NCBI GenBank assembly: GCA_964617375.1
Contig: CAZTXQ010000010.1
Span: 6,703-70,702 of the forward strand
Source: Firm-13 sp964617375
Lineage (GTDB): Bacteria; Bacillota; Clostridia; Saccharofermentanales; Saccharofermentanaceae
Reading direction: 5' to 3'
Length of the DNA stretch: 64,000 nucleotides
Made by a program: the position numbers and the translations under genes. Within the stretch, counting starts at the first letter, position 1. Each line of letters begins with the position of its first letter. Below are positions 58,886 through 64,000 of the stretch, piece after piece. The notes beneath the pieces were generated by a model. That model had not been told where the DNA came from. It was given only the letters and a program-made list of their open reading frames with translations, and did no database searches.

Positions 58886-60100
58886 TTAACCGAAGGGTTC
58901 GAGAACCCGGTCCAGGATTCCCTGCATATAGGCGATCAGAACGCCGTAATTCGCGATCGGTACACCGGCCTTGACGGCCTCCGCAATCCGGAAATGCACC
59001 TCGCGGCGGTTCAGCATACAGGCCCCGCAGTGAACGACCATTTTGTACGGGGACAAATCGGACGGGAAAGTACCGCCGCTGCACGTTGAGAACTCGATCT
59101 TCTTTCCGGTATGTTTGAGGATCCAGCGCGGCAGCTTTACCGTGCCGATATCGTCGCATTGCCGGTGATGGGTGCAGCCTTCCGCGATCAGCACGCGGTC
59201 GCCGTCCTCGAGACTGTCGATCGCACGTGCGCCCTTAACAAGCTCGGGAAGGTCGCCTTTATAGCGCGCGAAAAGTATCGAAAAGGAAGTGAGCGGCACA
59301 TCGCGCGGCGTATTGCGCGAGACACTCTCGAACGCCTGCGAGTCGGTGATGACAAGGCGGGGCTTGTTCTTTAAGGAAGAAAGGACCGCCGGAAGTTCGG
59401 CATCCTGCGCGACGACGGATATGGCTTTCGCCTCGAGTATGTCGCGGATTGTCTGCTGCTGTGGGAGTATGAGGCGTCCTTTGGGCGCTGCCGAATCAAC
59501 CGGAACGACAAGAACGACCACATCGGACGGGGAAAGAAGATCTCTGACAATAAAGTCATCGGTCTGGTGATCGGGAAGGGCCAGGATCAGCGCATGTTTT
59601 AATGCCTCGATACCTTCGCCTGTGATGCCGGACGCGATCGTGACGGGGATGTTAAGCTCTTTTTCGAGAGCCTTTGCGCGGGCGGAGAGGGCCGCCGTAT
59701 CCACAGCCAGATCGGATTTGTTGAGAACCAGAACGGCCGGTATTTTTCGCGCCTTGATCTGTGTCAATATATCTCTCTCGAAATCTCCGACTTCGCTTTG
59801 GCAATCAGCCGCAACAATCGCGAGATCCGTCTTCTCGAGCACGGCGCGCGCTCGTTCGACGCGAAGCTGCCCGAGAAGTCCCTCGTCGTCAAGGCCGGGT
59901 GTGTCGATCATGACACACGGTCCGATCGGAAGAAGCTCCATTGCCTTGAAGACAGGATCGGTCGTCGTTCCGGCAATTTCTGAAACAATGGATATCTGCT
60001 GGCCGGTAAGGGCGTTGATAAGGCTCGACTTGCCGGCATTGCGCCTGCCGAAAAGGGCGATGTGTACGCGTTCTCCGCGCGGTGTGTCCTGTAAGCTCAT
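58886..60100 (-). CDS. hydF: HydF, [FeFe]-hydrogenase maturation GTPase
   Basis: The 404-residue protein has an N-terminal Era-like GTPase (FGRRNAGKSSLINALTGQ near residue 17, GTTTDPVFK, DTPGLDDEG, LNKSD). The C-terminal cluster-binding domain has the HydF motif as EGCTHHRQCDDIGTVKLPRW (near 308) and HCGACMLNRREVHFRI (near 358), i.e. the CxH...CxxC ligands. It is the scaffold for the 2Fe subcluster built by HydE and HydG, which are not in the window, nor is the hydrogenase. Its presence points to a hydrogen-evolving anaerobe. Confidence 0.94.
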   Translation of the reverse strand: MSLQDTPRGERVHIALFGRRNAGKSSLINALTGQQISIVSEIAGTTTDPVFKAMELLPIGPCVMIDTPGLDDEGLLGQLRVERARAVLEKTDLAIVAADCQSEVGDFERDILTQIKARKIPAVLVLNKSDLAVDTAALSARAKALEKELNIPVTIASGITGEGIEALKHALILALPDHQTDDFIVRDLLSPSDVVVLVVPVDSAAPKGRLILPQQQTIRDILEAKAISVVAQDAELPAVLSSLKNKPRLVITDSQAFESVSRNTPRDVPLTSFSILFARYKGDLPELVKGARAIDSLEDGDRVLIAEGCTHHRQCDDIGTVKLPRWILKHTGKKIEFSTCSGGTFPSDLSPYKMVVHCGACMLNRREVHFRIAEAVKAGVPIANYGVLIAYMQGILDRVLEPFG

Positions 60101-60148
60101 GTTTAAAATCTGCTCCGTCCGTATTTTTTGAATAGACTCTATGGTTCT

Positions 60149-60916
60149 TTAATCCGGGATTAGTTCGCGACCCTCGGCATCCACGGTCACACGACCTGAA
60201 AGAATTCCGATGCCTTCATAATAAGACCAGACGATAGTGACAATGGGGCCCACGATCAGGCACGAGCCAAGAGTGGTGATAAGAAGCTGTGCCACGCCTT
60301 TCCCCGTATTGCCGAGATAGAAATTGTGAATGCCCAAAGTGCCAAAAAACATTGCAAGGAGACCGGCGGCGGTCTTTGATTTCGTCATCGTTCCGTTGTT
60401 GGCCGGATCGATAAGGGGATTACCGTCCGCATCCGCTTTGATCGAACCGGATAGGATCTGAACACCTTCAATAACACTCCATATAACGGCAATAATCGGA
60501 CCGACTCCGATGAGACTGCCGAGTGTGGTGAGAAGAAGCTGCGCGATCGCCTTGGAAGTGTATCCCAGATAGAAATTATGCACGCCGTAAGAACCCAGGA
60601 AAATTCCCAGGACGCCCGCGATGATCTTGGATTTTCCGTTGACCTGGTTAAAATCCGGATCTGCGATCGGTTGGCCGTCTCCGTCCGTCGTTGTCTGGCG
60701 GGTTAATATCTGAACACCTTCCACGATACCCCAGATAAAGGTTACCAGAGCGCCCAGGCCGAAGAGTAAGCTGCCCAGAATCGTGATCAGAAGCTGAATC
60801 ATAGCGAGATCACGCTTGCCCAGATAAAAATTATGAAGCCCAAGAGTGCCGCCGAAGATTCCAAGGAGACCGGCTGTATGTCTGTAACGAATGATAGTGG
60901 CCGGATATGTTGCCAT
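60149..60916 (-). CDS. Triple TM2-domain membrane protein
   Basis: The 255-residue protein is made of three consecutive TM2 units of about 80 residues. Each has a G-x-H-N-F-Y-L-G motif (GTLGLHNFYLGKRDLAMIQL, GSYGVHNFYLGYTSKAIAQL, GTLGIHNFYLGNTGKGVAQL) and a second helix ending in EG-x-x-IL. Polar linkers with DxDGxP (DGDGQPIADPDF, DADGNPLIDPAN, DAEGRELIPD) join them. Usual TM2 proteins have one unit. Function is unknown. ATG 60916 follows GGAGG. Confidence 0.85.
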   Translation of the reverse strand: MATYPATIIRYRHTAGLLGIFGGTLGLHNFYLGKRDLAMIQLLITILGSLLFGLGALVTFIWGIVEGVQILTRQTTTDGDGQPIADPDFNQVNGKSKIIAGVLGIFLGSYGVHNFYLGYTSKAIAQLLLTTLGSLIGVGPIIAVIWSVIEGVQILSGSIKADADGNPLIDPANNGTMTKSKTAAGLLAMFFGTLGIHNFYLGNTGKGVAQLLITTLGSCLIVGPIVTIVWSYYEGIGILSGRVTVDAEGRELIPD

Positions 60917-61027
60917 GTTCTTATACCTCCACATAATAACGATATCTCTTATCCGTAACATAAGATCATACCGAAAAGATTCACTTTCTAGTATACTATT
61001 AAAAAAGCGTATGCGGAGGCTGTCGTT

Positions 61028-61507
61028 ATGAAAAGAACGGATTATATCAGCTGGGACGAGTATTTTATGGGGATTGCACTGTTGTCGTCACAAAGAAGCA
61101 AAGACCCGGGTACGCAGGTAGGTGCGTGCATCGTAAGTCCCGAAAAGAGAATCCTGACGGTCGGTTATAACGGCATGCCGAGTGGCTGCTCCGACGACGA
61201 TTTCCCTTGGGAGCGTACCGGAGACCCGCTTGAAACGAAATATTTGTTTGTCTGCCACGCGGAAATGAACGCCATTCTGAACAGCGGGCACAGCGACCTT
61301 AAGGGAAGCATCGTATACACAACGCTGTTTCCGTGTGCCGAATGTACAAAGGCGATGATCCAGAAGGGTATTAAGGAAGTCGTCTATTTATCCGATAAAT
61401 ATGCGGGCGACGACCTGTTTGTCGCCGCCCGCCGTATGATGGATTCTGCCGGAGTCATCTATCGTCCCTATCAGCTGACCGGTCGCATGATCAATATCGA
61501 AGTCTGA
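61028..61507 (+). CDS. dCMP deaminase-family protein (ComEB-like)
   Basis: The 159-residue zinc deaminase has CHAEMNAILN (His and catalytic Glu, near residue 78) and PCAECTKAMI (two Cys, near residue 105). It also has the N-terminal SWDEYFMGIALLSSQRSKDP and the DDDFPWERTGDP segment typical of dCMP deaminases, which may bind an allosteric nucleotide. It would convert dCMP to dUMP for dTMP synthesis. GGAGG precedes the ATG. A single-gene unit. Confidence 0.9.
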   Translation: MKRTDYISWDEYFMGIALLSSQRSKDPGTQVGACIVSPEKRILTVGYNGMPSGCSDDDFPWERTGDPLETKYLFVCHAEMNAILNSGHSDLKGSIVYTTLFPCAECTKAMIQKGIKEVVYLSDKYAGDDLFVAARRMMDSAGVIYRPYQLTGRMINIEV

Positions 61508-61552
61508 TTTGACATCAGGGCTGCCGGCTGCTCTCCGGTCAATACAGTCATG

Positions 61553-62437
61553 TCATGAGTTTGCGCTGTCTCCGGGTCTGCCTGGTGCAGCTTCGTTGTC
61601 TGACGCGATTACGCTGCCCTGCGGAGGGTTCGCGACGGTTGCCGGCACATTTTCCGGTACCGGAAAGAGCTTTCTCGACCAGAGGATGAAGCAGAGCGCA
61701 GCGAGTCCTATTGCTGCGATCACAATTTCCAGAAGAGACGTGTCAATGTAGCCCTTCTGTGCGAAAACGGCCGGGATATCAATCGCGGCGTGCAGGAGAA
61801 TGGCAAGAACAAAATAGAGATACTTCTTCTGTACGACCGAATAGAGCACGAGAATGGATAGCGCGATCTGAATCGCCATCGTGCAGAGCCGCTCAATGCC
61901 GCCGAGCGCGTAGGTCCACCACACATCCCCGACCAGAGAATCTTTCACGGCAATCAGGGCATCGGCTGTTGTTTTAGGCAGTGCCGCCGTCATCGCGTCG
62001 AAATTTCCGGTGTTGATCAGAATGGCATAGACGATCAGATTGACAAAGGAAAGCGCCACAAGAAGGATTGCTTCGATCCCGCCGTGTCCGATTCCGTAGG
62101 CGACGCCATGCTTCCATTCTGTCTTCTTTTTCATAAGGAAGCGGAAGACGAGAAAGCGTCCGGTTTCTTCAAAAATACCGGCAGCCAATCCGCCGTACAG
62201 CGCATATGCCCAAATGTTCTTCCCGAAAAAGTCGGAGATTCCGGGGTTCGTCAGCACGAGATTGTGCATCAGCGCCTCCAGAACCAGAACGAACAGAATA
62301 AAAACGCCCATACCGAGGAGAACCGGGATAAATCCCGGACGTTGTTTGCGGAGAAAACCGATGCAAAGGACGACCGGGAAAACGAGCGAGCAGGCGAGGG
62401 AAAAGAAGAGTGCAATGAAGGTAAGTGTGCCAACCAT
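61553..62437 (-). CDS. YhfC-family putative intramembrane metalloprotease
   Basis: The 294-residue protein has about eight membrane helices. The YhfC/DUF2324 motifs are ALYGGLAAGIFEETGRFLVF (E-E-x-x-R, near residue 80) and VAYGIGHGGIEAILLVA (GHGG-x-E, near 115), which may form a metal site in the membrane as in CPBP proteases. The C-terminal ~30 residues are a polar tail. Activity is predicted only. It is divergent from the PadR operon. Confidence 0.85.
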   Translation of the reverse strand: MVGTLTFIALFFSLACSLVFPVVLCIGFLRKQRPGFIPVLLGMGVFILFVLVLEALMHNLVLTNPGISDFFGKNIWAYALYGGLAAGIFEETGRFLVFRFLMKKKTEWKHGVAYGIGHGGIEAILLVALSFVNLIVYAILINTGNFDAMTAALPKTTADALIAVKDSLVGDVWWTYALGGIERLCTMAIQIALSILVLYSVVQKKYLYFVLAILLHAAIDIPAVFAQKGYIDTSLLEIVIAAIGLAALCFILWSRKLFPVPENVPATVANPPQGSVIASDNEAAPGRPGDSANS

Positions 62438-62628
62438 ATGAACCTCCCATATTGTTGATAGCTGTTATATTTGTTACATGACAAGTATAACAGAAATTGC
62501 AAAACAATCAACTATTTTTAATTTCGGAAGAAATATTACCAAAATAGCCTGTTTCAGCTATTGACGATTGTGCAGTACCGTCGTAAAATTACTACTATAA
62601 AACAAATACTACATGAGGAGGAGACGCG

Positions 62629-62946
62629 ATGAATGTTCAATTCAAAAAAGGTGTTCTTGATCTGTGTGTCTTGTCCATGCTGAAAAATTCGGATCAATAC
62701 GGATATGAGCTGGCCAACACACTTTCGGAAATTATCCAGATCTCGGACGGCACGGTTTATCCGATTCTTCGCAAACTGGCGACGGACGGTATGGTTACAA
62801 CGTATCTGCAGGAATCGCAGAGCGGTCCGCCGCGCAAGTACTACAGTCTCACGGGACTCGGCAAGAAGACGCTGATTAACCTGCAGCAGGAATGGATGAC
62901 GTTTTCAAGAAGCGTCAATCAGATCGTAGGAGGGGATAGCAAATGA
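62629..62946 (+). CDS. PadR-family transcriptional regulator
   Basis: The 105-residue protein is a short PadR (subfamily 2) winged helix: MNVQFKKGVLDLCVLSMLKN, DQYGYELANTLSEIIQISDG, TVYPILRKLATDGMVTTYLQ and GPPRKYYSLTGLGKKTL. Such regulators repress operons for envelope stress and transport. It is the first gene of a three-gene operon, coupled by ATGA overlap to the DUF1700 gene; GAGGAGGAG precedes it. An AT-rich promoter region lies in 62440-62628. Confidence 0.92.
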   Translation: MNVQFKKGVLDLCVLSMLKNSDQYGYELANTLSEIIQISDGTVYPILRKLATDGMVTTYLQESQSGPPRKYYSLTGLGKKTLINLQQEWMTFSRSVNQIVGGDSK

Positions 62947-63623
62947 CCAGACAGGAATATCTTTCTGCGATCCGTAAAGAGCTTTCGTCTTTGACGGAAT
63001 CGGAAGTGAACGATATTGTACGAGACTTTGACGAGCACTTTGAGGTCGGTCTCTCACAGGGAAAGACGGAGCATGAAATCTCCGCCGAACTCGGCGATCC
63101 GGTCGTAGTGGCACGCACGTATTTTGACGATCTCGAAGACGTCGGACACACCATGAAGGAATCGGAAGAAGCAGCTGCAAACGGATTTGCCGCCGGACAT
63201 GCGGTCCCCGTTATCGCTCCCGTCAGTGCCGGCTCCAATCAAACTGCCGGAACGGCTGCCAACCCGGCACCGGCCGGATCCGCCCCGCAAGCAGCGCCCA
63301 TCAAGAAAGACGTATCGGGTGCACGCCTGTTTGTTGTGCTTTTCAATGTACTTCTGACCTGGTGGGTGTTCCTTTCGATCGTCGGGATTCTGCTCAGTTT
63401 CTGGGCGGTTTCCATTGCTCTTCTGGCCGGAGGTATTGCCGCATTCATCGGAATTGTGGCCGCGACCGGAGGCTGGATTGCCGTACTTGTACTTCTTGGG
63501 ATTTCGGGAGTAACACTTGGAATCGGAACGGGAATCCTCAACTTCTTCATGACCAAGTGGTTCGTCATCGCCTGTAAAGCGTACATCAACTGGAACATCA
63601 AGCTCTACAACGAGGGCTTCTGA
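62943..63623 (+). CDS. DUF1700-family membrane protein
   Basis: The 226-residue protein begins with the DUF1700 domain (MTRQEYLSAIRKELSSLTES then EVNDIVRDFDEHFEVGLSQG, residues 1-65), continues with a Pro/Ala linker, and ends with three to four membrane helices (residues about 110-210). DUF1700 proteins are almost always paired with a PadR regulator and a putative adhesin or toastrack protein. The start overlaps the padR stop by 4 bp. It is probably part of an envelope-sensing module. Confidence 0.9.
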   Translation: MTRQEYLSAIRKELSSLTESEVNDIVRDFDEHFEVGLSQGKTEHEISAELGDPVVVARTYFDDLEDVGHTMKESEEAAANGFAAGHAVPVIAPVSAGSNQTAGTAANPAPAGSAPQAAPIKKDVSGARLFVVLFNVLLTWWVFLSIVGILLSFWAVSIALLAGGIAAFIGIVAATGGWIAVLVLLGISGVTLGIGTGILNFFMTKWFVIACKAYINWNIKLYNEGF

Positions 63624-63637
63624 AAAGAGGGAAAAAT

Positions 63638-63997
63638 ATGAAGAAATCAACAGTGGTTCTAATTATCGTCTGTGTTGTCTGCCTGCTGGTCGGAACCATC
63701 ACCGCTATCGCGGCCTCCGTTAAGGCAACAGAGCTTGGAATCAAATTCGCCTCCGAGAATGCGGAAGGCTGCTACGAGTGGTTTAGCGACGACGGCAACT
63801 GGACCTGGACCTGCGATGAGACCTACACAAGCAGCGATTCGGGAGATGTGAACGTCAACCTCCCCGGCATACAGGTGCATGTGGATGACGATAAGGTGAA
63901 CGTGAACCTTCCGGGCATTCAGGTCAATGTTGCGGATGGCACGGCCGTTGTCAGCGAATCGGATGCGACATCCGTGACGACCTCCGAGGCCGACTAA
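63638..63997 (+). CDS. Secreted or membrane-anchored small protein with an LPGIQV repeat
   Basis: The 119-residue protein has one N-terminal membrane segment (STVVLIIVCVVCLLVGTITA) and an exported part with two Cys. It holds two copies of a 12-residue beta-strand repeat, VNVNLPGIQVHV and VNVNLPGIQVNV, separated by DDDK. It ends in an acidic Ser/Thr-rich tail. It lies 14 bp after the DUF1700 gene, the place where toastrack/DUF4097-type proteins are usually found, and may be a short form of these. No family is recognised with certainty. Confidence 0.75.
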   Translation: MKKSTVVLIIVCVVCLLVGTITAIAASVKATELGIKFASENAEGCYEWFSDDGNWTWTCDETYTSSDSGDVNVNLPGIQVHVDDDKVNVNLPGIQVNVADGTAVVSESDATSVTTSEAD

Positions 63998-64000
63998 GGC

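Noticed and set aside
58854..59159. N-terminal extension of the 58152 membrane protein
   Set aside because: It lies inside hydF in another frame and has no RBS, whereas ATG 58853 has one.

Overview
The window looks like a chromosomal segment of an anaerobic, Clostridia-like Firmicute with moderately high G+C. The evidence is indirect: strong Shine-Dalgarno sequences, a two-subunit iron-sulfur L-serine dehydratase, an energy-coupling-factor Co/Ni importer, HydF for [FeFe]-hydrogenase maturation, HypA/HypB, many ferredoxin-type proteins, PadR/DUF1700, a small alarmone synthetase and a YlmH-like S4 protein. No rRNA, tRNA, CRISPR array or phage module was found. The species cannot be named from this alone.

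Layout. 1-5 kb: the 3' end of a GH16 beta-glucanase with a CBM, a decayed IS630-type transposase carrying short hairpin repeats, a drug/metabolite transporter with a histidine-rich tail, a broken glycosyltransferase, and two acetyltransferases. 5-11 kb: phosphate uptake (PiT plus DUF47), a YeiH-type transporter divergent from a LysR regulator, a nitroreductase and an S4 protein. 11-15 kb: a His-rich CsoR-like metal sensor, then cbiM-cbiQ-cbiO behind a terminator-like leader. 15-18 kb: ferredoxin, thioredoxin, a Crp/Fnr regulator and a permease split into two genes. 18-25 kb: a large membrane protein, a histidine phosphatase, serine dehydratase, a YgiQ radical SAM enzyme and a YbaK protein.

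25.6-42.4 kb is a rare-sugar utilisation locus. The minus-strand arm holds a PfkB kinase, a GatZ-type aldolase subunit and a DUF4432 protein. The plus-strand arm holds a sugar ABC importer, DhaK-like and DhaL-like proteins, a DeoR regulator, a class II ketose-bisphosphate aldolase, a second PfkB kinase, a ribulose-phosphate-epimerase relative, a SIS isomerase, a second DUF4432 protein and a D-lyxose-isomerase-like cupin. Transketolase follows after a terminator. Three GATCGAAA words exactly 50 bp apart sit in the divergent promoter region and are likely DeoR sites. The enzymes would take an imported sugar to a ketose bisphosphate and then to triose phosphates; the substrate itself is not resolved. 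The DhaK-like protein lacks both histidines that define the family's active site.

43-48 kb: a GntR repressor diverges from hypB, an 893-residue iron-sulfur flavoprotein and hypA, with FadR-type operator words on both sides of the divide. 48-64 kb is mostly housekeeping: endonuclease IV, NUDIX, a ferredoxin-fused aldo/keto reductase, metallophosphoesterase, VTT protein, acyl-CoA synthetase, RelQ-type synthetase, HydF, TM2 proteins, dCMP deaminase, YhfC and a PadR/DUF1700 operon.

The least explained structure is a family of tandem hairpin arrays at three places (about 1.14-1.30, 42.61-42.91 and 56.51-56.85 kb). Each unit is about 74 bp. It has TCAATGA boxes as direct repeats around an inverted repeat whose arms differ between units yet stay complementary, plus a short AAATGCGTTT-like linker. 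All three lie in gene-free stretches; one lies inside an IS630 remnant and one beside an IS200/IS605 tnpA remnant.
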